Shown: in pieces, positions 24,007-33,293 of the stretch
How the letters are laid out: each line of letters starts with the position of its first letter
Numbering within the stretch: position 1 is the first letter of the stretch
DNA from: Cellulomonas taurus
Lineage (GTDB): Bacteria; Actinomycetota; Actinomycetes; Actinomycetales; Cellulomonadaceae
Direction: 5' to 3'
Length of the DNA stretch: 64,000 nucleotides
Assembly: GCF_012931845.1 (NCBI RefSeq)
Contig: NZ_CP051884.1
Coordinates: forward strand, 1,364,001-1,428,000
Program-made: the position numbers and the translations under genes
The notes under the pieces: model-generated
The model's input: the letters and a program-made list of their open reading frames with translations, nothing else
The model's database searches: none
What the model was told of the DNA's origin: nothing

Positions 24007-24160
24007 GACGCGCTCCCGTTGCCCCGCCCGCCGCGGCGCTGCTCGGCGGGTGGTGGTCCGCCCCGCCACCCTCGCCCGGCGGCGGCCCAGCGGGCGCCCG
24101 GCGGCGGCTCGGCATGCGCCCGGTGGGCGCGGCGGTGGCGCGGCGGAGCGCTGGCGGTGC

Positions 24161-24262
24161 GACGTCGGCAGTTCGCGCCAGAACTGCCCCGGGGACGTGC
24201 CGAACTCGGGCGCGGAGTGCCGACCTGGGGGCGGGTTAGGCGCGAAGTGCCGACCTGGGGGC
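24161..24262. repeat. Interspersed GTGCCGAC repeat, copy A
   Basis: Three near-copies of a GTGCCGA-CT-GGG unit (24198, 24218, 24248) preceded by an inverted copy GTCGGCAGTTCGCGCC at 24164. The whole block aligns with 49751-49825 at roughly 80% by eye, in the same order and spacing. Confidence 0.6.
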
Positions 24263-24296
24263 GGGGGCGAGGGTGGGGGCCGGGGTGCCCTGGACA

Positions 24297-24342
24297 CACG
24301 ACGGCCCCCGGGCGACCGGGTGGTCGCGCGGGGGCCGTCGTG
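24297..24342 (-). terminator. sucB terminator
   Basis: Perfect 14-bp arms CACGACGGCCCCCG / CGGGGGCCGTCGTG with an 18-nt loop, 18 nt after the sucB stop. Confidence 0.8.
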
Positions 24343-24360
24343 GGATGCGTCAGGCGACGA

Positions 24361-26133
24361 TCAGAGACCGACCTCGGCCTCGAACGCGCCCTCCTCGATC
24401 CGCTGCTTCACGGTCATCAGGTACCGGGAGGCGTCCGCACCGTCCACCAGGCGGTGGTCGTAGGACAGCGCCAGATAGCACATCGACCGGATGGCGATCA
24501 CCTCGCCGCCGTCGGCGTCCTTGACCACGACCGGACGCTTGACGATGGTCCCGGTGCCCAGGATGGCGGAGGTGCCGCCCGGGACGATCGGGGTGTCGAA
24601 GAGCGCACCGCCGGAGCCGGTGTTCGTCACGGTGAAGGTCGCGCCGGACAGCTCGTCCGGGGTGACCTTGTTGGCACGGGTGCGACCGGCCAGGTCGTTG
24701 ATCTTGCGGGCGATCCCGGCGAGGTTCAGGTCACCGGCGTCGCGGATCACCGGCACGACCAGGCCGCGCTCGGTGTCCACCGCGATGCCGACGTTCTCGG
24801 AACCGTGGTAGGTGATCTCCTTGCCCTCGAGCACACCGTTGATCTTGGGGTGCACCTTGAGCGCCTCGATCGCCGCCTCGACGAAGAACGGCAGGAAGGT
24901 GAGGTTGACACCCTCACGCGCCTTGAACGACTCCTTGGCGGCCGCACGCAGGCGGGCGACCTTGGTGACGTCGACCTCGACCACGGTGGTCAGCTGCGCC
25001 TGGGTGTGCAGGGCCTCGACCATGCGCTCGGCGATCACCTGACGCAGGCGGCTGGCCTTCTCGGTGGTGCCACGCAGCGGCGACGGCTCGACCGGGGTCG
25101 ACGCCTTCGGAGCGGCAGCCGGGGCAGCGGCCGGAGCCGGAGCGGCGGACTGCGCCTTCGCGGCCTCGGCCTTGGCGGCCGCCTCCAGGACGTCCTCCTT
25201 GCGGATCCGACCACCGACACCGGTGCCGACCAGGGTCGCGGTGTCCACGCCCTTCTCGGCCGCCAGCTTGCGGACCAGCGGGGTCAGGTACGACCCACCG
25301 GCCTGCGCCTTGGGGGCCTCCGCCGGCGCAGCCGGGGCCTGGGGAGCCTCGGCCTTGGGGGCCTCCGCCTTCGGGGCCGGGACCGGCGCCGGGGTGGAGT
25401 GCGACTGCGGGGCCTGCTCCGGGGCGGCGACCTGCGGGGCGGCCTCGGAGACCGCCGGCTGCGCGTTGTCGTTCGCGGCAGGGGCGGCGGAACCGGAGCC
25501 GATCACGGCCAGCGGGGAACCGACCTCAGCGGTCTCGTCCTCACCGACCAGGATCTGCAGCAGGGTGCCGGCGAAGGGCGACGGGACCTCGGTGTCGACC
25601 TTGTCGGTGGAGATCTCCAGCAGCGGCTCGTCCACCTCGACGGTGTCGCCGACGTTCTTCAGCCAGCGGGTGACGGTGCCCTCGGTGACGGACTCGCCCA
25701 GCGCGGGCAGCATGACCTGCTCGCCCTCGGAGGAGCCCTGGTCGCCGGAGTTCGAGGACTGCTCGGCCGGAGCCGACTGCTGCGGCGCTGCCTCGGCCTC
25801 GGGGGCCGGGTCGCCGTAGCCCTCGCCCTGGGTGGTCTGCTCGGCCGGAGCGGACTCCTGGGCCGGGGCGTCGGAACCGGCGGAACCGGCACCGCTGCCG
25901 TCGCCGATCACGGCCAGGACGGAGCCGACCTCGGCGGTCTCGTCCTCCTGCACCAGGATCTGCTCCAGCACGCCGGCGAACGGCGACGGGACCTCGGTGT
26001 CCACCTTGTCGGTGGAGATCTCCAGCAGCGGCTCGTCGACGGCGACGGTGTCGCCGACGTTCTTCAGCCAGCGGGTGACGGTGCCCTCGGTGACGGACTC
26101 ACCGAGTGCGGGAAGCTGCACGTTGTCGGACAT
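24361..26133 (-). CDS. sucB: Dihydrolipoamide acyltransferase (E2), two lipoyl domains
   Basis: 590 residues from ATG 26133, AAGGAGACACGAAGG upstream. Two near-identical lipoyl domains (residues ~6-77 and ~141-212; lipoyl-lysines K43 and K178 in STDKVDT), each followed by an Ala/Pro-rich linker, then a peripheral subunit-binding domain at ~281-317 ([17 protein letters not shown]) and the catalytic domain, with [14 protein letters not shown] near the C-terminus carrying the active His and Asp. In actinobacteria this DlaT/SucB-type protein is the E2 core for pyruvate and 2-oxoglutarate dehydrogenase. lpdA lies just upstream on the same strand with 26 bp between, forming an operon. Confidence 0.93.
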   Translation of the reverse strand: MSDNVQLPALGESVTEGTVTRWLKNVGDTVAVDEPLLEISTDKVDTEVPSPFAGVLEQILVQEDETAEVGSVLAVIGDGSGAGSAGSDAPAQESAPAEQTTQGEGYGDPAPEAEAAPQQSAPAEQSSNSGDQGSSEGEQVMLPALGESVTEGTVTRWLKNVGDTVEVDEPLLEISTDKVDTEVPSPFAGTLLQILVGEDETAEVGSPLAVIGSGSAAPAANDNAQPAVSEAAPQVAAPEQAPQSHSTPAPVPAPKAEAPKAEAPQAPAAPAEAPKAQAGGSYLTPLVRKLAAEKGVDTATLVGTGVGGRIRKEDVLEAAAKAEAAKAQSAAPAPAAAPAAAPKASTPVEPSPLRGTTEKASRLRQVIAERMVEALHTQAQLTTVVEVDVTKVARLRAAAKESFKAREGVNLTFLPFFVEAAIEALKVHPKINGVLEGKEITYHGSENVGIAVDTERGLVVPVIRDAGDLNLAGIARKINDLAGRTRANKVTPDELSGATFTVTNTGSGGALFDTPIVPGGTSAILGTGTIVKRPVVVKDADGGEVIAIRSMCYLALSYDHRLVDGADASRYLMTVKQRIEEGAFEAEVGL

Positions 26134-26159
26134 GACCTTCGTGTCTCCTTCGGATCTGG

Positions 26160-27545
26160 TCAGTTGTGGGCGTGCAGCGGCTTGCCGGCCAGCGCCAGGT
26201 GCGCCTCGCCGAGAGCCTCGTTCTGCGTGGGGTGGGCGTGGATCAGGGCGGCGACGTCCTCCGGGTACGCCTCCCAGTTCACGATCAGCTGGCCCTCACC
26301 GATCAGCTCGCCCACCCGGGCGCCGATCATGTGGACGCCGATGACCGGGCCGTCCTTCTCCCGCACCAGCTTGACGAAGCCGGTGGTGGCCAGGATCTGG
26401 CTCTTGCCGTTGCCGCCGAGGTTGTACTCCAGCGTCTCGACGTTGTCGGCGCCGTGCAGTTCCTTGGCCTTCGCCTCGGTCAGACCGACTGACGCGACCT
26501 CCGGCTCGGAGTAGGTGACCCGCGGGATGCCGGACTCGACGATCGGAGCCGGGTTGAGGCCCGCGATCTCCTCGGCGACGAAGATGCCCTGGGCGAAGCC
26601 GCGGTGCGCGAGCTGCAGACCCGGGACGATGTCGCCGACGGCGTAGATGTTGCCGACACCGGTGTGCAGCCGCTCGTTGGTGATGACGAAGCCGCGGTCC
26701 AGGGTCAGGCCCTGCTCCTCGTAGCCCAGACCCGAGGTCGACGGGCCACGGCCGACGGCGACCAGCAGCAGGTCGGCGTCGAAGCTCTTGCCGTCCTCCA
26801 GGGTCACGTGCACGCCGTCGTCGTTCTGGGTCACGCCGGAGAACCGGACACCCAGGTTGAAGTTGATGCCGCGCTTGCGGAAGGCGCGCTCGAAGGCCTT
26901 GGACAGCGCCTCGTCCTCGTTCGGGACCAGGTGCGGCAGTGCCTCGATGATCGTGACGTCGGCGCCGAAGCTCTTCCAAACCGAGGCGAACTCGGAGCCG
27001 ATCACGCCACCGCCGAGGATGATCGCGGACTTCGGCACCCAGTCCAGCTTCAGGGCCTGGTCGGAGGTGATGACGCGGCCACCGATCTCCAGACCGGGCA
27101 GCGAGCGGGCGTAGGAGCCGGTGCCGAGCACGATGTGCTTGCCGGTGACCCGCTGGCCGTTGACCTCGATGGTGTCGGGGCCGACGAGCTTGCCGTAGCC
27201 CTCGATCACGGTGATCTTGCGGGACTTGATCAGCCCCTGCAGACCCTTGTAGAGGCGGCCGATCACCGAGTCCTTGTACTCGTTGACGCCGTTCATGTCG
27301 ATGCCGGTGAGCTGGGTGTGCACGCCGAAGTGCGCACCCTCACGGGCGTTGTCGGCCAGTTCGGCCGCGTGCAGGAGGGCCTTGGTGGGGATGCAGCCCT
27401 TGTGGAGGCAGGTCCCGCCGACCTTGTCGGCCTCGATGAGGGCGACGCTCAGGCCGAGCTGGGCACCGCGGAGCGCGGCCGCGTAGCCGCCACTCCCTCC
27501 GCCCAGGACGACGATGTCGAAAGCGGACCCGGTCGTGTCGGACAC
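26160..27545 (-). CDS. lpdA: Dihydrolipoyl dehydrogenase (E3)
   Basis: 461 residues from GTG 27545 with AAGGAGCCACCAC upstream. FAD loop [20 protein letters not shown], redox disulfide [17 protein letters not shown] loop [19 protein letters not shown] motif [10 protein letters not shown], and the catalytic [12 protein letters not shown] histidine-glutamate pair near the C-terminus are all intact. It re-oxidises dihydrolipoamide on the E2 core and passes electrons to NAD+. Its neighbour sucB is the lipoyl substrate. Longer in-frame starts up to 27605 lack the fold. Confidence 0.95.
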   Translation of the reverse strand: MSDTTGSAFDIVVLGGGSGGYAAALRGAQLGLSVALIEADKVGGTCLHKGCIPTKALLHAAELADNAREGAHFGVHTQLTGIDMNGVNEYKDSVIGRLYKGLQGLIKSRKITVIEGYGKLVGPDTIEVNGQRVTGKHIVLGTGSYARSLPGLEIGGRVITSDQALKLDWVPKSAIILGGGVIGSEFASVWKSFGADVTIIEALPHLVPNEDEALSKAFERAFRKRGINFNLGVRFSGVTQNDDGVHVTLEDGKSFDADLLLVAVGRGPSTSGLGYEEQGLTLDRGFVITNERLHTGVGNIYAVGDIVPGLQLAHRGFAQGIFVAEEIAGLNPAPIVESGIPRVTYSEPEVASVGLTEAKAKELHGADNVETLEYNLGGNGKSQILATTGFVKLVREKDGPVIGVHMIGARVGELIGEGQLIVNWEAYPEDVAALIHAHPTQNEALGEAHLALAGKPLHAHN

Positions 27546-27710
27546 GTGGTGGCTCCTTGAAGTGACGTCGGTGTGGTGAGTCGCAGCCCATCTTGGCATC
27601 TCCACCTAGGCCCGACGACCCAAGTCACGGGATTGGCGGTGTGATTCTCGGTACAGTCATCCCATGAATTGTCCCGGCTGAAGTCCAGGCAACTCCCAGG
27701 CGTGCGCCGT

Positions 27711-27716
27711 TACCCT
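27711..27716 (+). promoter_or_regulatory. Leaderless-type -10 box (TACCCT)
   Basis: TACCCT ends 7 nt before ATG 27724. Confidence 0.55.
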
Positions 27717-27723
27717 GACCCGC

Positions 27724-28104
27724 ATGGGCCTGTTCTCCCGTCGCAAGCGCCGCGCCGACCCCGCGGATCCCGGCGCGCCCGCGCCGTCCGGTCGGGCCGC
27801 GCAGCAGGCCACCGTGGAGCACCTGACCGAGTTCGTCCGCACCCGGGTCGGCGTCGAGGCCTACGTCGAACCGCCGACCAACGTCACGCAGACCACCCTG
27901 ATGCTGATCGCCACCGATGGGGAATGGACCCGGCGTCGGGTGCCGGACGGCAAAGCGGCGGGGGAGATCGCCCGCAAGCTCGGCATCCCGGTCTACGACG
28001 TCCAGCGCACCGGCTATCCGCAGCGGATGCGGGACTGGAACACCCGGCAGCGGATCACCCGCGAGCGGGCCGCCAAGGAGCGAGCGGCCCGCCGCGACGC
28101 CTGA
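27724..28104 (+). CDS. Conserved actinobacterial hypothetical protein
   Basis: 126 residues from ATG 27724, 7 nt after TACCCT. Basic N-terminus (MGLFSRRKRRADP), then a compact alpha/beta core: QATVEHLTEFVRTRVGVEAYVEPPT, VTQTTLMLIATDGEWTRRRVPD, KAAGEIARKLGIPVYDVQRTGYPQRMRDWN, and a Lys/Arg tail. It is a familiar neighbour of pepA and lpdA in Micrococcales, but I know no demonstrated function. It converges on pepA across a perfect bidirectional hairpin. Confidence 0.78.
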   Translation: MGLFSRRKRRADPADPGAPAPSGRAAQQATVEHLTEFVRTRVGVEAYVEPPTNVTQTTLMLIATDGEWTRRRVPDGKAAGEIARKLGIPVYDVQRTGYPQRMRDWNTRQRITRERAAKERAARRDA

Positions 28105-28112
28105 GCCGCCAG

Positions 28113-28159
28113 CACGACGAAGGGCCGCCCTCCCGGTCGGAGAGCGGCCCTTCGTCGTG
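28113..28159. terminator. Bidirectional terminator between hypothetical gene and pepA
   Basis: Perfect 16-bp arms CACGACGAAGGGCCGC / GCGGCCCTTCGTCGTG, 15-nt loop, between convergent genes. Confidence 0.85.
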
Positions 28160-28167
28160 CGAGACGG

Positions 28168-29667
28168 TCAGCGACCGGCGCGGCCCTCGATCAGCGACAG
28201 CAGGGTGCGCACGCCCACGCCGGTGCCACCGGCCGGGGTGTAGCCGAACGGTGCCTTCTCGTTGAAGGCGGGTCCGGCGATGTCCAGGTGCGCCCACGGG
28301 GTCGATCCGACGAACTCCTGCAGGAAGATCCCGGCGGTCAGCATCCCGCCGAACCGGTCGGAGATGTTCGCGATGTCGGCGACCTTCGAGTTCAGGCCCG
28401 GACGCAGGTCCTTCGGCAGCGGCATCGGCCAGAACTGCTCACCGGAGGCACCGGCGGCGTCCACCACCTCGGCGCGCACCGGGTCGGTGCCCATCACCGC
28501 GGACACCCGGGGGCCGAGCGCGATCAGCTGCGCGCCGGTCAGGGTGGCGATGTCGAGCACCACGTCCGGCTTCTCCTCCACCGCGGCGACCAGGCCGTCG
28601 GCCATCACCAGGCGGCCCTCAGCGTCGGTGTTCAGCACCTCGACCGTCTTGCCACCCCGGATCGTCAGCACGTCGGAGGGGCGCTGGGCGGTGCCCGACG
28701 GCATGTTCTCGGCCAGGCACAGCCACCCGGTGACGGCGACCGGCAGCTCCAGACGGGCGGCGGCGATCACGGTGTGCAGCACGGCGGCGGCGCCGGCCAT
28801 GTCGGACTTCATCGCGTCCATCCCGGCGGCGGGCTTGATCGAGATGCCGCCGGAGTCGAAGGTGATGCCCTTGCCGACCAGTGCCACCTTGGCCTTCGGT
28901 CGGGACGGGGTGTACGACACCTTGACCAGCCGGGGCGGGCGCACCGAGCCCTGGCCGACGCCGACCAGACCGCCGTACCCACCGGCGGCGAGCTGCTTCT
29001 CGTCCAGGACGCTGACCTTGATGCCCTTGGCGCCGGAGTCCTTCACCGCGGTCTTGGCGGCGTCGGCGAAGGCGGCGGGGAACAGGTCGTTCGGTGCCGC
29101 GTTCACCAGGTCGCGCACGCCGTGCACCGCGGCCGCCAGCACCTCGGCCCGGGACAGTGCGGCGACGGCCGCCTTGTCCTTGGCGCGCGGGGTGACGATC
29201 TCGATGCCGGCGAGCGCGGGCGCACCGGCGGGGGTGGTCACGTACCGGGTGTAGCTGTAGGCGCCGAACAGCGCGCCCTCGGCCACCGCGGCGACCTGCT
29301 GGGCATCGGCGGCGGGCAGCGCCACGGCCACCGACTGCACACCGGACAGCTCGCGCAGTGCGGCACCGGCTGCCCGGCGCAGCGTCTCCGGCTCCGGGGT
29401 GGCACCGTCCGCCAGCGCACCGACACCGGTCAGCACGACCAGCTTCGCCTTCAGGCCGGACGCCGGGATGGTGCGGACCTGGTCGACGGCACCGGTCGCG
29501 CCGAGCGGAACCGCCAGATCGGTCAGGTTCGACGCCAGGTCGGCGGGCAGCCAGTCGGCTGCCAGCAACCGCGGGGGTCGGCCCTCTCCGGTCTGGGCGA
29601 CCGCGACGACCAGGGCGTCGACGGACAGGCGGGCGGGGGTCGTGGAGGTCAACGTCACTCGAGGCAC
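28168..29667 (-). CDS. pepA: Leucyl (cytosol) aminopeptidase, M17
   Basis: 499 residues from GTG 29667, 7 nt after TAGAGT. The C-terminal two-metal peptidase domain has the signature NTDAEGRLVMADG, plus KGITFDSGGISIKP (catalytic Lys and Asp), MKSDMAGAAAVLHT, and DIATLTGAQLIALG. The N-terminal ~170 residues form the non-catalytic macro-like domain. It is a cytosolic hexamer that removes N-terminal residues from peptides. It shares a 38-bp divergent promoter region with the small membrane protein at 29706. Confidence 0.94.
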   Translation of the reverse strand: MPRVTLTSTTPARLSVDALVVAVAQTGEGRPPRLLAADWLPADLASNLTDLAVPLGATGAVDQVRTIPASGLKAKLVVLTGVGALADGATPEPETLRRAAGAALRELSGVQSVAVALPAADAQQVAAVAEGALFGAYSYTRYVTTPAGAPALAGIEIVTPRAKDKAAVAALSRAEVLAAAVHGVRDLVNAAPNDLFPAAFADAAKTAVKDSGAKGIKVSVLDEKQLAAGGYGGLVGVGQGSVRPPRLVKVSYTPSRPKAKVALVGKGITFDSGGISIKPAAGMDAMKSDMAGAAAVLHTVIAAARLELPVAVTGWLCLAENMPSGTAQRPSDVLTIRGGKTVEVLNTDAEGRLVMADGLVAAVEEKPDVVLDIATLTGAQLIALGPRVSAVMGTDPVRAEVVDAAGASGEQFWPMPLPKDLRPGLNSKVADIANISDRFGGMLTAGIFLQEFVGSTPWAHLDIAGPAFNEKAPFGYTPAGGTGVGVRTLLSLIEGRAGR

Positions 29668-29674
29668 GGGACCG

Positions 29675-29680
29675 ACTCTA
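29675..29680 (-). promoter_or_regulatory. Leaderless-type -10 box (TAGAGT), pepA
   Basis: Minus-strand TAGAGT, 7 nt before GTG 29667; back to back with the box at 29694. Confidence 0.55.
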
Positions 29681-29693
29681 GTCCTCGCGCCGA

Positions 29694-29699
29694 TACCGT
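29694..29699 (+). promoter_or_regulatory. Leaderless-type -10 box (TACCGT)
   Basis: TACCGT ends 6 nt before GTG 29706. Confidence 0.55.
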
Positions 29700-29705
29700 G
29701 GACCC

Positions 29706-30062
29706 GTGACGCCGCCCCTGACCCTGTTGGTCGCCCTCGCCGCCGCCGCCCTCGGACTGTGGGCGCTGTGGTTCGCGATCCGGGACCGCGCGGTGATCCT
29801 GCGTCAGCTGTGGGGCGGGGCGGTGGTGGAAGGACTGATGCTGGTCCAGGCCGTGGTCGCGGGCGTGCGCCACGCGTCCGGGACGGTTCCGGCCGAACCG
29901 GCGGTGTTCTGGAGCTACGTCGTCACCCAGCTCGTCCTGCTGCCCGCCGCCGCCCTGTGGGCCTTCGCCGAGCGCAGCCGCTGGTCCTCGGTGGTGCTGC
30001 TGATCGCGTCGGTCGCCGTGGCCTTCCTGCAACTCCGCATCGCCCAGACCTGGGGGAACTGA
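29706..30062 (+). CDS. Small four-helix membrane protein
   Basis: 118 residues from GTG 29706. Four hydrophobic segments: LTLLVALAAAALGLWALWFA, a weaker one at GAVVEGLMLVQAVVAGV, VVTQLVLLPAAALWAFA and SSVVLLIASVAVAFLQ. The next gene starts immediately after its stop (TGA-ATG at 30060-30065), so the two are one unit. Pairs like this precede pyrD in Micrococcales. No function assigned. Confidence 0.75.
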   Translation: MTPPLTLLVALAAAALGLWALWFAIRDRAVILRQLWGGAVVEGLMLVQAVVAGVRHASGTVPAEPAVFWSYVVTQLVLLPAAALWAFAERSRWSSVVLLIASVAVAFLQLRIAQTWGN

Positions 30063-30479
30063 ATGTCAGCGTCCACGACGTCCACCTCGACCGGACCGGG
30101 CCGGGTGCTGGTCGCGGTCTACGGGCTGTTCGCCCTCGCGGCGACCGCCCGCGGGGTCAGCCAGCTGATCCGCGAGTTCGACGCCGCGCCACTGGCCTAC
30201 ACCCTGTCGGCGGTGGCCGGGGTGATCTACCTCGTGGCGACCCTGGCGCTGGCCAAGGACTGGCGGCCGGTGGCGTGGGCGGCGGTCGGCATCGAGCTGG
30301 TCGGTGTGCTCACGGTCGGGGTGCTCACCCTGGTGGACGCCGCCGACTTCCCGGACCGGACGGTGTGGTCGTGGTTCGGTCGGGACTACGGGTTCATCCC
30401 GTTGATCCTGCCGTTCGCCGGGTTGGCCTGGCTGTGGCACACCGGCCGGTCCCAGCGTCGGGCACTGCCGACCGACTAG
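30063..30479 (+). CDS. Conserved actinobacterial membrane protein
   Basis: 138 residues from ATG 30063. Four membrane segments: VLVAVYGLFALAATARGV, TLSAVAGVIYLVATLALA, AWAAVGIELVGVLTVGVLTL, and IPLILPFAGLAWLWHTG, with conserved-looking VWSWFGRDYGFIP before the last. The pattern matches an actinobacterial family of unknown function found upstream of pyrD. It abuts the preceding gene and ends 10 bp before the pyrD start. Confidence 0.78.
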   Translation: MSASTTSTSTGPGRVLVAVYGLFALAATARGVSQLIREFDAAPLAYTLSAVAGVIYLVATLALAKDWRPVAWAAVGIELVGVLTVGVLTLVDAADFPDRTVWSWFGRDYGFIPLILPFAGLAWLWHTGRSQRRALPTD

Positions 30480-30482
30480 GTT
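30477..30482 (+). promoter_or_regulatory. Leaderless-type -10 box (TAGGTT), pyrD
   Basis: TAGGTT overlaps the stop codon of the upstream gene and lies 7 nt before GTG 30490. Confidence 0.45.
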
Positions 30483-30489
30483 GGGGGCC

Positions 30490-31512
30490 GTGTACGACCT
30501 CCTGTTCCGCCTGGTCTTCGTCCGCCTCGACCCCGAGGACGCCCACCACCGGGCGTTCGCGCTGATCCGCCTCGCCGCCCGCGTCCCGGTGCTGCGCGGG
30601 GTGATCCGGCGAGTGCTCGCGATCCCCGCGGCGGGCCGGGTGCACGCACTCGGGCGGACCTTCCCCTCCGCCTTCGGGGTCGCCGCCGGCTTCGACAAGG
30701 ACGCGGTCGGCGTGCCCGGACTGACCATGCTCGGCTTCGGCTTCGTGGAGGTCGGCACGGTCACCGCCCACCCGCAGCCGGGCAACGAGCAGCCTCGGCT
30801 GTGGCGGATGGTCGAGGACCGCGCGCTGCGGAACCGGATGGGCTTCAACAACCGCGGGTCGGTGGAGGTCGCCCGGACGCTGGCGCGGCTGCGCAGCACA
30901 CCGGCCGGTCGCTCCGCGGTGGTCGGGGTGAACATCGGCAAGACCAAGGTGACCCCGGTCGAGCAGGCTGCCGACGACTACGCCACCTCCGCCGAGCGTC
31001 TCGCGCCGTTCGCCGACTACCTGGTGGTGAACGTGTCCTCGCCGAACACCCCGGGGCTGCGCGACCTGCAGTCGGTCGAGTCGCTGCGTCCGGTGCTGCA
31101 GGCCACCCGAGCCGCCGCCGACCGGGCCACCGTCGCTGCCGGGCGCGCCCGGGTGCCGCTGCTGGTCAAGATCGCGCCCGACCTGGCGGACGCCGACGTG
31201 GACGCCGTCGCCGATCTGGCGCTCGAACTCGGACTGGACGGGGTCGTCGCCGTCAACACGACCATCGCGCACGACCTGGGCCCCGGCGGGGTCTCCGGAC
31301 CGCCGCTGCTGGAGCGGGGGCTCGCCGTCGTGCGGCGCCTGCGCGACCGGCTCGGCCCGGACCCGGTGATCATCGGGGTCGGCGGGATCACCACCGGCGC
31401 CGACGCGCGCGCCTACCTGGACGCCGGGGCGACCCTGGTGCAGGGCTACACCGGCTTCATCTACCAGGGTCCGTTCTGGGCCTCCCGGATCGCGAAGGAG
31501 CTGGCGGCATGA
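30490..31512 (+). CDS. pyrD: Dihydroorotate dehydrogenase, quinone type (class 2)
   Basis: 340 residues from GTG 30490 (TTG 30481 in frame is possible). N-terminal helices for membrane/quinone contact ([19 protein letters not shown]), then FMN barrel: [54 protein letters not shown] with the class-2 catalytic serine, LLVKIAPDL, and the phosphate site [12 protein letters not shown]. It oxidises dihydroorotate to orotate with menaquinone in pyrimidine synthesis. ATGA overlap with the next gene. Confidence 0.94.
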   Translation: MYDLLFRLVFVRLDPEDAHHRAFALIRLAARVPVLRGVIRRVLAIPAAGRVHALGRTFPSAFGVAAGFDKDAVGVPGLTMLGFGFVEVGTVTAHPQPGNEQPRLWRMVEDRALRNRMGFNNRGSVEVARTLARLRSTPAGRSAVVGVNIGKTKVTPVEQAADDYATSAERLAPFADYLVVNVSSPNTPGLRDLQSVESLRPVLQATRAAADRATVAAGRARVPLLVKIAPDLADADVDAVADLALELGLDGVVAVNTTIAHDLGPGGVSGPPLLERGLAVVRRLRDRLGPDPVIIGVGGITTGADARAYLDAGATLVQGYTGFIYQGPFWASRIAKELAA

Positions 31513-31751
31513 CCGACCTGACCCCGCAGTGGTCCTGGCAGTACGCCGGTGTCGACGGCCAGGTGCTGGACCGCCCGGTGTCGCCGCAGTTCGTCGGCCG
31601 GTTCGACGCCGAGGAGTGGTTCGGGCTGCACTGGCGTGCCCTCCGCGACCAGGGTGCCGCGTCGGCCGTGCTGACCAGTGCGGGGACCGTGGTGCCGCCG
31701 CGCTACGACCTGCGTGCGGTGCCGGAGACCATGACCTTCCCGGCGGGCTGA
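31509..31751 (+). CDS. Small conserved hypothetical protein
   Basis: 80 residues, translationally coupled to pyrD by an ATGA overlap. Acidic, soluble: TPQWSWQYAGVDGQVLDRPV, then RFDAEEWFGLHWRALRDQGA and PRYDLRAVPE. It looks like a short stand-alone domain of the actinobacterial type found after pyrD. No function known to me. Confidence 0.7.
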   Translation: MTDLTPQWSWQYAGVDGQVLDRPVSPQFVGRFDAEEWFGLHWRALRDQGAASAVLTSAGTVVPPRYDLRAVPETMTFPAG

Positions 31752-31785
31752 ACCGCCCGGATCACGCCGCACCGCACGGTACGGC

Positions 31786-33231
31786 TCAGACGGCGACCGC
31801 CGTTCGCTGGGGTGTGGGGGGAGCGCTCGGTGCTCCGCACAGCGCCGCCCAGGCGAGGGCGAGACCGTCCACCGCGCGTTCCAGGTCCGACGGCGCGGCG
31901 GTGAACGGCAGCCGCAGCCTGTCCTCCAGCCCGCCGTCCACCCCGAACGCGGGACCGGGCAGCAGGCGCACCCCGTGCGCCAGGGCGAGCGCGCTCAGCG
32001 CCGACGACACCGGTGATCCCAGGTCCACCCACAGGCTCTGCCCGCCGCGCGGCACCGTCAGCTCCCACTGCGGCAGACGATCGCGCAGCAGGTCCACCAG
32101 GACGTCCCGCCCGGTGCGCAGTGCCTGGACCCGTCCGGGCACGGCACCCGGCCCGGCCGACAGCAGCTCGGTGGCGATCAGCTGGTCCAGCACGGCGGTG
32201 CCCAGGTCCGCGCTGCGTCGGGAGAGGGCCAACCGGGTCGTCAGCTCCGCCGGCCCGCGCAGCCAGCCGACCCGCAGGCCGCCCCAGTGCGACTTGGACA
32301 CCGATCCGATCGCCACCACGCGGGGATTGCGGCCGTCACCCGCCCAGCTGTCCGGTGCCGGTCCGTCCAGCACCAGATCGGTCAGCACCTCGTCGCCGAC
32401 GATCGTCGTCCCGGTGCGGCGGGCCAGCTCCCGGATCTCGGCCCGGGCGTCGGCGTCCAGACACGATCCGGTCGGGTTCTGAAAGTCCGGGACCAGGTAC
32501 ACCAGGCGCGGTGCCACCTGGCGCAGGGTCGAGGCCAGCAGCGCCAGGTCCACCCCGTCGGGCCCGGTCGGGACCGGCACCGGTCGCGCCCCGGACGCCC
32601 GCACCGCGTCGATGGCGTGCACGTAGGTCGGCTGCTCCACCACCACCCGATCACCCGGGCCGGCGTGGCTCTGGGTCACCAGGGCGATCGCGTGTTGTGC
32701 GCCGGTGGTGATCAGGATCTGCTCCGGTGTGGTCGGCGTCCCGCGCTCGGTGTACCGCTGGGCGATCACCGCGCGCAGCTCCGGCAGACCGTGCGGCAGA
32801 TAGCCGTGGTCGGCGTGCGCGGGCAACCGGTCGAGCGCCGCGAGCGTGGCGGCACGCAGTTCGGGTGGCGCGGCGGAGGCGGCGATCGACAGATCGACGA
32901 TCCCCTCGCCGCCGTAGCCGGCCGGAGCCGGTCGCGCCCGGTCGCCGCGGGGGAGGGCGGTGATCGTCCCCGCGCCCTGGCGGCTGAGCAGGAACCCCTC
33001 GCTGCGCAGGGTGTCATAGGCGGTGGTGATGGTGGTCCGGGAGACCCCCAGCGCCGTGGCCAGCTCGCGCTCGGCCGGCATCCGGGTGGACAGTGGCAGG
33101 GACCCGGCCAGCACCGCACGGCGCAGGGCGTCCGACAGGGCGGCGTGCGCCGGTCCGGGGCGCCGCCAGGTGCCCAGTGCGGTGGCGGTGCGGGGACCGG
33201 AGATCCGGCGGTCGGCGGGAAGCGCAGGCAT
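31786..33231 (-). CDS. MocR-type regulator (GntR HTH plus aminotransferase domain)
   Basis: 481 residues from ATG 33231; a TTG at 33273 would extend it. Residues 25-95 are a GntR winged helix (ALRRAVLAGSLPLSTRMPAE, RELATALGVSRTTITTAYDTL). The rest is a fold-type-I aminotransferase domain with VYLVPDFQNPTG, GTTIVGDEVLTDLVLDG and SVSKSHWGGLRVGW, where the Lys would bind PLP. Members use PLP or its derivatives as effector. Divergent from a YczE-type membrane gene with a 62-bp spacer holding repeat half-sites, the usual layout for a MocR and its target. Confidence 0.9.
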   Translation of the reverse strand: MPALPADRRISGPRTATALGTWRRPGPAHAALSDALRRAVLAGSLPLSTRMPAERELATALGVSRTTITTAYDTLRSEGFLLSRQGAGTITALPRGDRARPAPAGYGGEGIVDLSIAASAAPPELRAATLAALDRLPAHADHGYLPHGLPELRAVIAQRYTERGTPTTPEQILITTGAQHAIALVTQSHAGPGDRVVVEQPTYVHAIDAVRASGARPVPVPTGPDGVDLALLASTLRQVAPRLVYLVPDFQNPTGSCLDADARAEIRELARRTGTTIVGDEVLTDLVLDGPAPDSWAGDGRNPRVVAIGSVSKSHWGGLRVGWLRGPAELTTRLALSRRSADLGTAVLDQLIATELLSAGPGAVPGRVQALRTGRDVLVDLLRDRLPQWELTVPRGGQSLWVDLGSPVSSALSALALAHGVRLLPGPAFGVDGGLEDRLRLPFTAAPSDLERAVDGLALAWAALCGAPSAPPTPQRTAVAV

Positions 33232-33249
33232 GCAGGCCACTTTGCCGGA

Positions 33250-33274
33250 ATTGGCTATCGAGGGGAAGGCCAAT
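33250..33274. promoter_or_regulatory. Candidate MocR operator
   Basis: Inverted arms ATTGGC (33250-33255) and GCCAAT (33269-33274), plus direct 11-mers CTATCGAGGGG and CAATCGTGGGA sharing 8 of 11 bases. Mixed direct and inverted repeats in the divergent spacer are common for MocR sites. Confidence 0.45.
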
Positions 33275-33293
33275 CGTGGGACAGGATCAGGCC

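Larger units (their letters stand above)
23995..24296. other. Gene-free spacer with repeat units
   Basis: About 300 bp between the divergently placed epimerase start and the sucB terminator. It holds the leaderless promoter at 24001-24006, extreme GC stretches, and the GTGCCGAC repeat cluster at 24161-24262. No coding region is supported. Confidence 0.5.

Noticed and set aside
23884..26514. Plus-strand ORF of 876 codons opposite sucB
   Set aside because: Repetitive Gly/Arg-rich shadow of sucB and lpdA; no fold features.
29655..31272. Minus-strand ORFs opposite the small membrane proteins and pyrD
   Set aside because: Composition is typical of antisense frames and pyrD motifs are intact on the plus strand.
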